A stretch of 64,000 nucleotides of DNA from NCBI RefSeq assembly GCF_900109495.1, contig NZ_FOAA01000018.1, forward strand, positions 1-64,000. Direction: 5' to 3'. Positions 8,180 to 18,311 of this stretch are shown piece by piece. Source of the DNA: Ectothiorhodospira marina. Its GTDB lineage: Bacteria; Pseudomonadota; Gammaproteobacteria; Ectothiorhodospirales; Ectothiorhodospiraceae. Under the pieces are notes generated by a model. It did not search any database, was not told where the DNA came from, and saw nothing but the letters and a program-made list of their open reading frames with translations. Numbering within the stretch: the stretch's first letter is position 1; each line of letters begins with the position of its first letter. Position numbers and translations under genes: made by a program.

Positions 8180-9613
8180 TTAGAGCTTTTTCTTCAGCAA
8201 CTCGTTCACCTGCGCCGGGTTGGCCTTGCCGCCTGTCTGCTTCATCACCTGGCCCACAAAGAAGCCAAAGAGCTTGTCCTTGCCGCTGCGATACTGTTCC
8301 AGCTGTTTGGGATTGTCGGCGATCACCTGGTCGATCACCTGCTCAATGGCACCGGTGTCCGTGATCTGCTTGAGGCCCTTGGCCTCGATCACCATGTCGG
8401 CATCCCCCTCCCCGGCCCACATGGCCTCGAAGACCTCCTTGGCGATCTTGCCGGAGATGGTGTTGTCCTGGATGCGTGCCAGCAGGGCTCCCAGGGCCCG
8501 GGCGGACACCGGGCTGTCGCCGATCTCACGGCCCTCCCGGTTCAGGGCGCCAGAGAGTTCACCCATCACCCAGTTGGCGACCATCTTGGCCTGGCCTGAG
8601 CCGGCCTGCTCCACCACCGCTTCGAAATAATCCGCCATCTCCCGACTGCTGGTCAGGGTAGACGCATCGTAGGCCGACAGCCCGTAGTGGTTCATGAAAC
8701 GCTGCTTTTTCTCATCCGGTAGTTCCGGCAGGCTGGCCCGTACCTGTTCAATGAAGGTGCTGTCGATATCCAGCGGCAACAGATCAGGGTCCGGGAAGTA
8801 GCGGTAGTCGTTGGCCTCTTCCTTGGAGCGCATGGAACGGGTCTCGCCCTTGTCCGGATCGAACAGCCGGGTCTCCTGGACCACTGCGCCGCCGCCTTCC
8901 AGGACATCGATCTGCCGCTCCACCTCGAACTCGATGGCCTTCTCCAGAAAGCGGAAGGAGTTGAGGTTCTTGATCTCGGTGCGGGTGCCGAACTTTTCCG
9001 TACCCTTGCGGCGCACGGACACGTTGGCGTCACAGCGGAAGGAGCCTTCCTGCATGTTGCCATCGCAGATGCCCAGATACCGCACCAGCGAGTGCATCTT
9101 CTTCATGTAAGCCACGGCCTCCCGGGAGGAACGCATGTCCGGTTCGGAGACGATCTCCAGCAGCGGCGTGCCTGCCCGGTTCAGGTCGATCCCGGTCATG
9201 CCATGGAAGTCCTCATGCAGGCTCTTGCCGGCATCTTCCTCCAGATGCGCCCGGGTCACACCGATGGTCCTGGTCTCACCGTCGTCCAGTTCGATGTCCA
9301 GGTGGCCGCGGCCCACCACGGGGAGTTCGTACTGGGAGATCTGGTAACCCTTGGGTAGATCAGGATAGAAGTAGTTCTTGCGGGCAAACACCGAACGGGG
9401 TGTGATCTGGGCATCGATGGCCAGGCCCAGCTTCACCGCCATGGCGACAGCCTTCTCGTTGAGCACCGGCAATACCCCCGGCAGGCCGAGATCCACGGCA
9501 CAGGCCTGGGTGTTGGGCTCGGCCCCATAGGCGGTGGATGCCCCGGAGAAGATCTTCGACCGGGTGGACAACTGGGCATGAATTTCCAGCCCGATGACCG
9601 TTTCCCATTCCAT
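8180..9613 (-). CDS. gatB: Asp-tRNA(Asn)/Glu-tRNA(Gln) amidotransferase subunit B
   Basis: A 477-residue subunit of GatCAB that binds the mischarged tRNA and phosphorylates it for amidation. The start [13 protein letters not shown], the [20 protein letters not shown] stretch, and [18 protein letters not shown] are diagnostic. The C-terminal YqeY-like region ends in a lysine-rich tail (NELLKKKL). It is the last gene of gatC-gatA-gatB. The presence of the complex implies that the organism makes Gln- or Asn-tRNA indirectly. Confidence 0.97.
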   Translation of the reverse strand: MEWETVIGLEIHAQLSTRSKIFSGASTAYGAEPNTQACAVDLGLPGVLPVLNEKAVAMAVKLGLAIDAQITPRSVFARKNYFYPDLPKGYQISQYELPVVGRGHLDIELDDGETRTIGVTRAHLEEDAGKSLHEDFHGMTGIDLNRAGTPLLEIVSEPDMRSSREAVAYMKKMHSLVRYLGICDGNMQEGSFRCDANVSVRRKGTEKFGTRTEIKNLNSFRFLEKAIEFEVERQIDVLEGGGAVVQETRLFDPDKGETRSMRSKEEANDYRYFPDPDLLPLDIDSTFIEQVRASLPELPDEKKQRFMNHYGLSAYDASTLTSSREMADYFEAVVEQAGSGQAKMVANWVMGELSGALNREGREIGDSPVSARALGALLARIQDNTISGKIAKEVFEAMWAGEGDADMVIEAKGLKQITDTGAIEQVIDQVIADNPKQLEQYRSGKDKLFGFFVGQVMKQTGGKANPAQVNELLKKKL

Positions 9614-9667
9614 ACAGTAATCCTGATGTTTGACGTAAGATGGGGAATACTTCGCGGCAGCCGTGGC

Positions 9668-11122
9668 TTACACGAATCCACCCGGGGCCATGCCACACCA
9701 CTCCGTACCCACTTGGTACTGGTGAGCCACGCCGAGCAGACGGGCTTCATCGAAGTAATTGCCGATGAGCTGCAGGCCCACGGGCAGGCCATCACTGAAG
9801 CCGGCGGGCAGCGATAGGGCCGGCAGACCGGCCAGATTCACGGCGATGGTGTAGATATCCGAGAGATACATGGTGACCGGGTCATTGGTCTTCTCCCCCA
9901 GGCGGAAGGCCGTGCTCGGGGCGGTGGGCCCGAGGATCACGTCCACCTCCTTGAAGGCACTGGCGAAATCCTCGGCGATCAGTCGGCGGATCTTCTGCGC
10001 CTTGAGGTAATAGGCATCGAAATAGCCGGCCGAGAGGGCGTAGGTGCCCACCATGATGCGCCGCTTCACCTCGGGGCCGAAACCCTCGCCACGCGAGCGC
10101 ATGTAGAGGTCCAGAAGATCCTTCGGATCCTCGCAGCGATAGCCATAGCGCACACCATCGAAACGGGCCAGGTTGGAGGAGCACTCGGCCGGGGCCACCA
10201 CATAGTAGGCGGCCACCGACAGGTCCGAGTGGGGCAAATCCACCTCCACGAACTCCGCACCCAGCCCCTTGTAATGGGCGATGGCCTCGTCCACCACGCG
10301 GGCCACACCCGCATCCATGCCTTCGCCGAAGAACTGCTTGGGCAGGCCGATGCGCAGCCCCTTCACCGGTGTGTTCATGTGCCTGGTGAAGTCTTCATCC
10401 GGGCGCTGAATGCTGGTGGAATCACGATGATCGAAGCCGGCCATCACATTCAGCATCAGCGCACAGTCCTCAGCGGTGCGGGCCATGGGGCCGCCCTGAT
10501 CCAGGCTGGAGGCAAAAGCGATCATGCCCCAGCGGGACACCCGCCCGTAAGTGGGCTTGATGCCGGTGACACCGTTGAGGGCGGCGGGCTGACGGATGGA
10601 GCCGCCGGTATCGGTACCCGTGGCGCCCGGCGCCAGGCGCCCGGCCACCACCGCCGCAGAGCCGCCGGAGGAACCGCCGGGCACCCGCTCGGTGTCCCAG
10701 GGGTTCTTGACGGGGCCGTAGTAGCTGGTCTCATTGGACGACCCCATGGCGAACTCATCCATGTTGGTCTTGCCCAGGATGGGACAGCCCGCAGCCTTGA
10801 AGCGTGCCACCACCGTGGCATCGTAGGGGGCGATGAAATTGTCCAGCATCTTCGAGCCGCAGGAGGTGCGGGTGCCCTCGGTGCAGAAGATATCCTTGTG
10901 AGCGATGGGCACCCCGGTGAGCGGTCCGGCGTGCCCCTGCGCCCGGGCCTCATCGGCGGCACGGGCCGCTTCCATGGCCTGCTCGCCGGTCACGGTGACA
11001 TAGGCGTTAAGGGCGTCGTCCAGGGTCTCGATGCGGCGCAGGTAGTGAGCGGTCAGCTCAACACTGGAGACCTCACCCTCCTTCAGGGCGGCGGCGAGTT
11101 CGGCAATGGACTTCTCGTGCAT
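9668..11122 (-). CDS. gatA: GatCAB amidotransferase subunit A
   Basis: A 484-residue amidase-signature protein that releases ammonia from glutamine for the GatB site. The Ser-cisSer-Lys triad is visible as Lys76 (PIAHKDIF), Ser151 in [11 protein letters not shown], and Ser175 in [11 protein letters not shown]. The N-terminal [13 protein letters not shown] and the C-terminal [16 protein letters not shown] are typical. It lies 54 bp upstream of gatB and 43 bp downstream of gatC, in one operon. Confidence 0.97.
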   Translation of the reverse strand: MHEKSIAELAAALKEGEVSSVELTAHYLRRIETLDDALNAYVTVTGEQAMEAARAADEARAQGHAGPLTGVPIAHKDIFCTEGTRTSCGSKMLDNFIAPYDATVVARFKAAGCPILGKTNMDEFAMGSSNETSYYGPVKNPWDTERVPGGSSGGSAAVVAGRLAPGATGTDTGGSIRQPAALNGVTGIKPTYGRVSRWGMIAFASSLDQGGPMARTAEDCALMLNVMAGFDHRDSTSIQRPDEDFTRHMNTPVKGLRIGLPKQFFGEGMDAGVARVVDEAIAHYKGLGAEFVEVDLPHSDLSVAAYYVVAPAECSSNLARFDGVRYGYRCEDPKDLLDLYMRSRGEGFGPEVKRRIMVGTYALSAGYFDAYYLKAQKIRRLIAEDFASAFKEVDVILGPTAPSTAFRLGEKTNDPVTMYLSDIYTIAVNLAGLPALSLPAGFSDGLPVGLQLIGNYFDEARLLGVAHQYQVGTEWCGMAPGGFV

Positions 11123-11165
11123 GGATCGTTCCGTGGTTGAAGACGGTCAAGGGGCGCGCGGAGGC

Positions 11166-11453
11166 CTACTCGATCACCTTGGGCACCAGGTAAAGACCGG
11201 ACTCCACGGCCGGGGCATTGGCCTGGAAGTGATCCCGCTGATCGGTCTCGGTGGGCTCGTCAACGCGCAGGCGCTGTGAGGCGTCCAGCGGATGAGCCAT
11301 GGGCGTCACCCCCCGGGTATCGACCCCATCCATTTGTTGCACCAGGCCCAGAATGTCAGAGAGATTGCGGGCATAACCCTGCAGATCCTCTTCCTGGACA
11401 CTGAGCCGGGCCAGATGGGCGATCTTGCGCACCTCATCAAGTGACAGCGACAT
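11166..11453 (-). CDS. gatC: GatCAB amidotransferase subunit C
   Basis: A 95-residue stabilising subunit of GatCAB. From the ATG at 11453 it reads [20 protein letters not shown], the classic GatC opening, and ends near [10 protein letters not shown], matching the usual VPKVIE terminus. A longer in-frame ORF begins at 11567, but its extra 38 residues overlap the divergent mreB promoter region and are unlike the family. It is the first gene of the gat operon, divergent from mreB. Confidence 0.95.
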   Translation of the reverse strand: MSLSLDEVRKIAHLARLSVQEEDLQGYARNLSDILGLVQQMDGVDTRGVTPMAHPLDASQRLRVDEPTETDQRDHFQANAPAVESGLYLVPKVIE

Positions 11454-11513
11454 GACATGCTCCGGGATCACGAATGCCTTGGGTAAGCGGCGTAAAGTAG
11501 CATAGTTGACGCC

Positions 11514-12623
<1,110 letters not shown>

Positions 12624-12634
12624 CGCGCCGCACC

Positions 12635-12649
12635 GGAGGGCTCGCCATC
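12635..12649 (+). promoter_or_regulatory. Shine-Dalgarno and probable ATC start of mreC
   Basis: GGAGG at 12635-12639 is followed after 7 nt by ATC (12647-12649), AAA, CAG, CCG. The upstream in-frame stop is TGA at 12617-12619. No ATG, GTG or TTG occurs in this frame before the GTG at 12701, so this ribosome site points to a non-canonical AUC start. Confidence 0.6.
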
Positions 12650-13576
12650 AAACAGCCGCTCTTCATCCTGGGGCCTTCGCCCGCATTCCGGCTGGCCCTG
12701 GTGGTTGTTCTGTCCCTGGTGCTGATGACCGTGGATCATCGTCACCATCATCTTCAGGAAGTCCGCTCCTGGCTGTCTTCCGCGGTCTATCCCATCCAGT
12801 ATGTCGCCGATCTGCCCGTGCGCCTGAGCGCCTGGACCGGCGAGCAGTTCTCCACGCATCAGTCTCTGGTGGCACAGAATCGTGCCCTGCAGGAAGAAAA
12901 CCTGCTACTGCGTTCACGCATGCTGCGTTTTGAGGCGCTGGAGTCGGAAAACACCCGCCTGCGGGAACTGCTGGACACTGCCAAGCGGCTGCGGGAGCAG
13001 GTGGTCATTGCGCAACTGCTCTCGGTGGATCTGGACCCCTTCCGTCAGCAGGTGGTACTGGACAAGGGCAGTCGCCATCAGGTCTATGCCGGACAACCCC
13101 TGATCAATGCCGCCGGCGTGGTGGGCCAGGTGCTGGAGGTTCACCCCCTGAACAGCGTGGCCCTGCTCATCTCCGACCCCAGCCACGCCCTGCCCGTGCA
13201 GGTCAACCGCACCGGATTGCGCACCCTGGCCATGGGTACCGGCAACCCGGAGCGCCTGGACCTGCGCTTTATCCCTCCCAGCGAGGACATCCGCCGTGGT
13301 GACATCATCAGCACCTCGGGGCTGGGGGGGCGTTTCCCGGCCGATTATCCGGTGGCCCAGGTCACGCGAGTGGAGCGGCCCTCCGGCGAGTCCTTCGCCC
13401 AGGTGGAAGCCCGGCCGCTGGCCCGCCTTGATCGCTCCCGGGAGGTCTTGCTGCTGTGGCCCGCGCAACCTGACCAGGACCCAAACACCCCCGCGGAACT
13501 CGCGCCCCCCGAGGACACCGAGCCGCCGCCGGAGGAGACCGGCGAACCGGATACCGACGAGGTGATCCATGGGTGA
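12647..13576 (+). CDS. mreC: Rod-shape-determining protein MreC
   Basis: A bitopic periplasmic protein that links MreB with the cell-wall synthases. Read from the ATC at 12647 it has 309 residues. A short cytoplasmic KQPLFILGPSPAFRL is followed by a membrane helix (LALVVVLSLVLM), a coiled coil (about residues 65-110, ALQEENLLLRSRMLRFEALE) and the MreC beta-barrel core (DKGSRHQVYAGQPLIN, STSGLGGRFPADYPVA). A proline/glutamate-rich tail ends the protein. The usual-codon alternative, GTG at 12701, would cut off part of the helix and the conserved KQPLF motif. It overlaps mreD by 8 nt. Confidence 0.9.
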   Translation: MKQPLFILGPSPAFRLALVVVLSLVLMTVDHRHHHLQEVRSWLSSAVYPIQYVADLPVRLSAWTGEQFSTHQSLVAQNRALQEENLLLRSRMLRFEALESENTRLRELLDTAKRLREQVVIAQLLSVDLDPFRQQVVLDKGSRHQVYAGQPLINAAGVVGQVLEVHPLNSVALLISDPSHALPVQVNRTGLRTLAMGTGNPERLDLRFIPPSEDIRRGDIISTSGLGGRFPADYPVAQVTRVERPSGESFAQVEARPLARLDRSREVLLLWPAQPDQDPNTPAELAPPEDTEPPPEETGEPDTDEVIHG

Positions 13577-14060
13577 GTGGCGCGCACGCCTGCTGGTGAT
13601 CCCGCTGACCTTTGTCGGAGCGCTGATCCTCACGGTCATGCCCCTGCCCGAGGCGTTAGCCCCCTGGCGTCCGGAGTGGCTGGCCATGACCGTGCTCTAT
13701 TGGACCCTGGCCCTGCCCCGGCAGGTGGGGGTGGGCACCGCATGGTTCCTGGGCCTGCTGCTGGACGTCACCCAGGGCGCCCTGCTGGGGCAACACGCCC
13801 TGGCCCTGGCCCTGATCGCCTGGATCAGTCTGCGCCTGCATCAGCGGGTACGCTTCTTCCCCGTCTGGCAGCAGGCAGTCACCGTGGGGGCCCTGCTGGC
13901 CCTCTATCTCATGCTGGTGCTCTGGGTATACGGCATCACCGGCATGGCCCCGGGCACCTGGCTGTACTGGGCCCCGCTGGCCAGCAGTGTGCTGCTCTGG
14001 CCTCCGGTGTTCGTCACCCTGCGCGGCATCCGTCGGCGTTGGTGTCTATCCGTGGGCTGA
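13569..14060 (+). CDS. mreD: Rod-shape-determining membrane protein MreD
   Basis: A 163-residue inner-membrane protein with five or so hydrophobic segments. It includes MPLPEALAPWRPEWLAMTVL and the FLGLLLDVTQGALLGQHAL stretch typical of MreD. It is the third member of the MreBCD morphogenesis complex. It overlaps the mreC end by 8 nt, so translation is coupled. It is followed after 19 bp by the convergent phosphatidyltransferase gene, and I see no strong terminator between them. Confidence 0.92.
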   Translation: MGEWRARLLVIPLTFVGALILTVMPLPEALAPWRPEWLAMTVLYWTLALPRQVGVGTAWFLGLLLDVTQGALLGQHALALALIAWISLRLHQRVRFFPVWQQAVTVGALLALYLMLVLWVYGITGMAPGTWLYWAPLASSVLLWPPVFVTLRGIRRRWCLSVG

Positions 14061-14079
14061 GTTGTCCTCGTCCTGCACG

Positions 14080-14796
14080 CTACCGCAACAGCCAGCGCAC
14101 ATCCAGAGCGAACGATACCGTCAATGCCAGCAGCGCCGAAGCCGCCAGCCAGGTGGCCGTGGCGGCGGTGACGAACCCGGGCAGACAGGCCAGCAGCGCC
14201 AGCACCTGCCAGACGCACACCACCTTGCGTCGAGTGCTGTCGGGCAGGGGCCGCCGCAGTCTGGGCGCCCGGTAGCCGGCGGCCACGAAGGCATAGCGCA
14301 TCAGGCCGATGGCCAGCACCCAGGCCCCCACCTTGCCGGAGAGGGCCAGCCCCAGACACAGCACCAGGATCAGGGCGGCGTCCAGTTCCATGTCGAAGCG
14401 GGCCCCGAAGGCTGTGGCGGCGTCCAGCCGCCGGGCCAGCCAGCCATCCAGGCCATCCAGCAGCAGGGCCGCCCCGGCCAGAGCGGCCAGCAGCGTGCCA
14501 TGGTCACGATAAAGTTCCGGTTGCGCCAGGGCGCCGGCCAGCACGCAGACCGGCAGGGCGCGCAGCAGAGTGACCCGATTGGGCCAGCCGAAACCGCTCC
14601 TCGGGGCCGACCAGCGCCCCAGCAGGAGCACCGCCAGCACGCCATAGGCCAGGACCGACCCGGCCGCGGTCGCCAGGGTCAGCAAGCCCACGCTCACCAG
14701 CCAGGCCAACCCCGCCAGCAACAGACCCACTCCCGCCAGCAGATCCGGGAGCAGGCGCAGGGGTGCCCACCGCGGCTGAGCCACCCAGCCCTTCAT
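14080..14796 (-). CDS. CDP-alcohol phosphatidyltransferase family protein
   Basis: A 238-residue polytopic membrane enzyme. The family motif DGxxAR(x8)GxxxDxxxD is intact: DGWLARRLDAATAFG followed by ARFDMELD. Such enzymes transfer a phosphatidyl group from CDP-diacylglycerol to an alcohol (glycerol phosphate, inositol, serine and others). The acceptor cannot be told from sequence. The ATG at 14796 (MKGWVAQPRW) is preceded by a weak AGAGG. An extension to 15057 is open but overlaps the divergent gene. It is divergently transcribed from the dehydrogenase/pterin/glycosyltransferase group and may act on the same product. Confidence 0.85.
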   Translation of the reverse strand: MKGWVAQPRWAPLRLLPDLLAGVGLLLAGLAWLVSVGLLTLATAAGSVLAYGVLAVLLLGRWSAPRSGFGWPNRVTLLRALPVCVLAGALAQPELYRDHGTLLAALAGAALLLDGLDGWLARRLDAATAFGARFDMELDAALILVLCLGLALSGKVGAWVLAIGLMRYAFVAAGYRAPRLRRPLPDSTRRKVVCVWQVLALLACLPGFVTAATATWLAASALLALTVSFALDVRWLLR

Positions 14797-14844
14797 TGCC
14801 TCTACCGTCTTACCCACGCCGCTCACGCTCCTTGATGCCGATTG

Positions 14845-14900
14845 ATAGGCCCGTACCCAGCCCCCTGCAGGGGAAGACACATCCCCCCGATCGGGCCTAT
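14845..14900. promoter_or_regulatory. Inverted repeat in the divergent intergenic region
   Basis: ATAGGCCCG (14845-14853) and CGGGCCTAT (14892-14900) are perfect 9-bp inverted arms. The palindrome CCCCTGCAGGGG (14862-14873) lies between them. The structure sits in the 151-bp gap between the phosphatidyltransferase and dehydrogenase genes, so it is a candidate operator for both. No known regulator is recognised. Confidence 0.4.
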
Positions 14901-14947
14901 GCTGCCCCTGAACCCACTGACAGGCGTCGGCGCCGAAAGATCCCCCC

Positions 14948-15949
14948 ATGCCCATCGACCGCGATGCTGCCACCGCCTTCTGGATCGCCACCCCGGGCCG
15001 GGGAGAACTGCGCCGGGAGATCCTGCCGCCGCTGCCCGCCGACCACGTGCAGGTCACCGCACTCTATAGCGGCATCAGCCGGGGGACGGAGTCGCTGGTG
15101 TTTCACGGCCATGTGCCCCCGACAGAGTATCAGCGCATGCGCGCCCCGTTTCAGGCGGGGGACTTCCCCGGCCCGGTGAAATACGGTTATGCCAGTGTGG
15201 GCCGGGTGGACTGCGGTCCTGCTGACCTCATGGGCCGATCGGTCTTCTGCCTGCACCCCCATCAGGACCATTACCAGGTCCCGGCGACGGCGGTGACCCC
15301 GCTGCCCGAGGGGCTACCCCCCGGGCGGGCCGTGCTGGCGGCCAACATGGAGACCGCCATCAACGGCATCTGGGATGCGGGCATCGGTCCCGGTGACCGG
15401 GTGTGCGTGATCGGTGCCGGGGTGGTGGGTGCGCTGGTGGCCTATCTGGCAGCACGCATCCCGGGCACCCGGGTGACTCTGGTGGATATCAATGAAGGGC
15501 GGGCCGCACTGGCGCAGGCCCTGGGGGCGGGCTTCGCGCGGCCGGAGGCCGCGCCCGAGGACCAGGACCACGTGATCCACGTCAGCGGTCAGCCCGACGG
15601 GCTGGACCATGCCCTGACACTGGCCGGTGACGAAGGCCTGGTGCTGGAGATGAGTTGGTACGGGGATCGCCCGGTCACCCTGCCCCTGGGCGGGGCCTTC
15701 CACGCCCGGCGACTGACCCTGCGCTCCAGCCAGGTGGGTCGGCTGCCGCCCTCGCGCACCCCCCGCTGGGATTACCGCCGGCGCCTGGCCCTGGCCCTGG
15801 AACTGCTCAAGGATCCGGTGCTGGAGCCATTGATCAGCGGCGAGTCGGATTTCCTTGCCCTGCCCCGGGTCATGCCGTCACTGGCGGACGGGGCCGGTCA
15901 GGTGCTCTGCCATCGGATCCGCTATCCGGCGGCGATGTCCAACGATTGA
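14948..15949 (+). CDS. Zinc-type alcohol dehydrogenase-like oxidoreductase
   Basis: A 333-residue medium-chain dehydrogenase/reductase-fold protein. The N-terminal GroES-like half contains [15 protein letters not shown] and [12 protein letters not shown]. The Rossmann half has the dinucleotide motif [16 protein letters not shown] and an acidic residue ending the second strand (VTLVDIN), suggesting NAD preference. The usual Cys/His zinc ligand set is not evident, so the name reflects fold only. It is the first gene of a tight unit with the pterin-synthase-like gene (23 bp) and the glycosyl/methyltransferase. The substrate is probably the product or precursor of that group. Confidence 0.75.
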   Translation: MPIDRDAATAFWIATPGRGELRREILPPLPADHVQVTALYSGISRGTESLVFHGHVPPTEYQRMRAPFQAGDFPGPVKYGYASVGRVDCGPADLMGRSVFCLHPHQDHYQVPATAVTPLPEGLPPGRAVLAANMETAINGIWDAGIGPGDRVCVIGAGVVGALVAYLAARIPGTRVTLVDINEGRAALAQALGAGFARPEAAPEDQDHVIHVSGQPDGLDHALTLAGDEGLVLEMSWYGDRPVTLPLGGAFHARRLTLRSSQVGRLPPSRTPRWDYRRRLALALELLKDPVLEPLISGESDFLALPRVMPSLADGAGQVLCHRIRYPAAMSND

Positions 15950-15972
15950 CCATCCCCCCCAGGAGAAACGCC

Positions 15973-16371
15973 ATGTACACGGTGACCGTAAGAAATCACA
16001 TGATGATCGCCCACAGCTTCAGCGGCGAAACCTTCGGCCCGGCCCAGCGTCTGCACGGCGCCACCTATGTGGTGGATGCCTGTTTCAAGCGCGAGGCGCT
16101 GGATGAGGAAAATCTGGTGGTGGACATCGGGCGAGCGACCGAGGTGCTGAACGAGATCCTGAGCGAGTTCAACTATCGCAACCTGGACGAGGTGGAGGCC
16201 TTCCAGGGACGGAACACCACCACCGAGTTCATGGCCCGGGTGATCTTCGATCGCCTCGCCAAGGCCATCCGGGAGGGGCGCCTGGGGGCATCGGCCCGGG
16301 GCCTGTCCGCCCTGGCGGTGAACCTGCATGAGTCCCATGTGGCCCACGCCGGCTTTGAGGGCCCGCTTTGA
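15973..16371 (+). CDS. 6-pyruvoyl-tetrahydropterin synthase/QueD-like protein lacking canonical active-site residues
   Basis: A 132-residue T-fold protein with AGGAG 7 nt before its ATG. The PTPS layout is clear: [20 protein letters not shown] (14-32), FNYRNLDEV, a [14 protein letters not shown] helix and a C-terminal [13 protein letters not shown] with the pterin-anchoring Glu. Against QueD/PTPS, the Cys before LHGH is Ala24, the second His of HGH is Ala30, and the relay Asp-His before xNLD reads Asn-Tyr. Only two of the three zinc histidines (His14, His28) remain. It may bind a pterin-like substrate or do new chemistry. It overlaps the next gene by 4 nt. Confidence 0.75.
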   Translation: MYTVTVRNHMMIAHSFSGETFGPAQRLHGATYVVDACFKREALDEENLVVDIGRATEVLNEILSEFNYRNLDEVEAFQGRNTTTEFMARVIFDRLAKAIREGRLGASARGLSALAVNLHESHVAHAGFEGPL

Positions 16372-18305
16372 ATCAGCGGCTCACCCTGCTGGTGCCGGGA
16401 GATCCGCAACAGACCACCGGCGGCTATCTCTACGACCGGCACCTGGCCCGAGAACTGGAGGCGGCGGGCTGGACGGTCACCCTGGGCGGGCTCAAAGGGG
16501 CCTTCCCCGGCCCGGATGAGACGGCCCACCGGGCCCTGGATGAGGCCCTGTCGGCGCTGGCGTCGGGGTCGCGCGTCCTGCTGGACGGTCTGGCTATGGG
16601 GGCCTTGCCCGAGGTGATCGAGGCCCACGCCGACCGCCTGGACCTGACCGCCCTGGTGCATCATCCCCTGGGGGATGAAAGCGGCCTGGACCCTGCACGG
16701 CGTGACCGGCTGCTGCACCTGGAGACCCGCGCCCTGCAGCGGGTGGCCCGGATCGTTGTCACCAGCGACTTCACCGCCCGGCGCCTGCAGGCATTGGGTC
16801 TGGCCCCGGCGGCGATCCATGTGGCCCCGCCGGGGGTGTCGCCCGCGCCGTTGTGCGCCATGGCCCGGGGTGAACCGGGCCCCGGGGAGAAGGCCATCCC
16901 GCGCCTGCTCTGCGTGGCCCACCTGGCCCCCCGCAAGGGTCATGATGTGCTGCTGGAGGCCCTGGCCCACCTGTTGGATCTGTCCTGGCACTGCCACTGG
17001 GTGGGTTGTACGGATCGCGACCTCCAGTGGGCCGCGACGCTGCAACAGCAGTGCCGGACCCTGGGCCTGAGCGCACGGGTCACCCTCCATGGCGAGCTGC
17101 CTGCGGATCGGGTCGCGGCGGCCTTGGATAAGGCCTCGGTGTTCGTCCTGCCCTCCCGCTACGAGGGCTTTGGCATGGTGGTGACGGAGGCCCTGGCCCG
17201 GGGGCTGCCGGTGATCACCACCACCGGCGGGGCCCTGCGCGACACCCTTCCCGCCGGCGCCGGCCTGTCGGTGCCGCCCGAGGACCCCCAGGCCCTGGCC
17301 GACGCCCTGCGACGCTGGCTGACACAACCCGCCCTGCGCGCCGCCCTGATCCAGGGGGCGCGGGCGGCCCGGGGGCATCTGCCGGACTGGTCGGAGACGG
17401 CCCGACGGGTCGCCCAGGCCCTGGACACAGCACCCAAGGCCCGGGATGAGGGGTTTGCCCGGAACTGGCTGGACCTGCGCGCCGGGGCCGACGCCCGGGC
17501 CCGACACCCGCGCCTGGCCCAGGCCGCCGGGGCCTGGCTGCGGCGGCGCGACACCGCCCCCTATCGCATCCTGGACCTGGGGGCCGGCTCCGGTAACAAC
17601 CTGCGCCATCTGGCGCCCTCACTGCCCGGGCCGCAGCACTGGACGCTCTGGGACCGGGATCCGGCCCTGCTGGATGCGGCCATGGCGCCCCCCATCCCCC
17701 AGGATGCCAACGGGGGACACGTGGCACGGGAGATGCGGGAGGTGGACCTGGCCGACCTGACGGCGGCGGATCTGGCGGGCGTGCATCTGGTCACCGCCTC
17801 GGCCCTGCTGGACCTGGTGTCGGCGGATTGGCTGAAGCAGTTGGTGGAGGCCTGCGCACGACAGGGGGCCGCCTTGCTGCTGACCCTATCGGTGGACGGC
17901 CAGCGCGGCTTTCTGGAGGCCGGGGGCCGGCGGCGGGCTGACCCTGAGGATGCCTGGGCGGCAGACCTGTTCCACAGGCATCAGCGTCGGGACAAGGGTC
18001 TGGGGGCGGCCCTGGGGCCCGCGGCCCCGGCCTGTCTCGTGCGCATCCTTCACGCCCATGGCTACCAGGTGCACCAGCGCCCCAGCCCCTGGTGTCTGCA
18101 GGCAGGCAACGAGCAGGCCCGCACCCTGGGCGTGGAAACCCTGGATGGATGGCGGGATGCACTGCTGGAGCAGGCCCCCGGGGAGGCGGATCGCATCCTT
18201 GCCTGGCACCGGGCCCGACGCGCGGCGCTGCTGGATCATCGCCTGGGGCTGTGGGTGGGCCACCAGGATGCCTTTGCCCGGCCCAGGGTTGAATGGCCTG
18301 GTTGA
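16368..18305 (+). CDS. Fused GT4 glycosyltransferase and class I SAM methyltransferase
   Basis: A 645-residue two-domain protein. Residues 1-370 form a GT-B glycosyltransferase of family 4 type: an N-terminal [18 protein letters not shown], a nucleotide-sugar region [20 protein letters not shown], and the E-x7-E element [10 protein letters not shown] (Glu266, Glu274). Residues about 395-640 form a class I methyltransferase with motif [10 protein letters not shown] (401-409) and an acidic end to strand 2 (LWDRD). The start is TTG at 16368, overlapping the upstream stop as TTGA. The fusion implies that glycosylation and methylation act on one metabolite. Sugar donor and acceptor are unknown. 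Confidence 0.85.
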   Translation: MNQRLTLLVPGDPQQTTGGYLYDRHLARELEAAGWTVTLGGLKGAFPGPDETAHRALDEALSALASGSRVLLDGLAMGALPEVIEAHADRLDLTALVHHPLGDESGLDPARRDRLLHLETRALQRVARIVVTSDFTARRLQALGLAPAAIHVAPPGVSPAPLCAMARGEPGPGEKAIPRLLCVAHLAPRKGHDVLLEALAHLLDLSWHCHWVGCTDRDLQWAATLQQQCRTLGLSARVTLHGELPADRVAAALDKASVFVLPSRYEGFGMVVTEALARGLPVITTTGGALRDTLPAGAGLSVPPEDPQALADALRRWLTQPALRAALIQGARAARGHLPDWSETARRVAQALDTAPKARDEGFARNWLDLRAGADARARHPRLAQAAGAWLRRRDTAPYRILDLGAGSGNNLRHLAPSLPGPQHWTLWDRDPALLDAAMAPPIPQDANGGHVAREMREVDLADLTAADLAGVHLVTASALLDLVSADWLKQLVEACARQGAALLLTLSVDGQRGFLEAGGRRRADPEDAWAADLFHRHQRRDKGLGAALGPAAPACLVRILHAHGYQVHQRPSPWCLQAGNEQARTLGVETLDGWRDALLEQAPGEADRILAWHRARRAALLDHRLGLWVGHQDAFARPRVEWPG

Positions 18306-18311
18306 ATCGGA

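Noticed and set aside
14797-15057. N-terminal extension of the phosphatidyltransferase
   Set aside because: The extra residues are low in similarity and overlap the divergent dehydrogenase and its control region.
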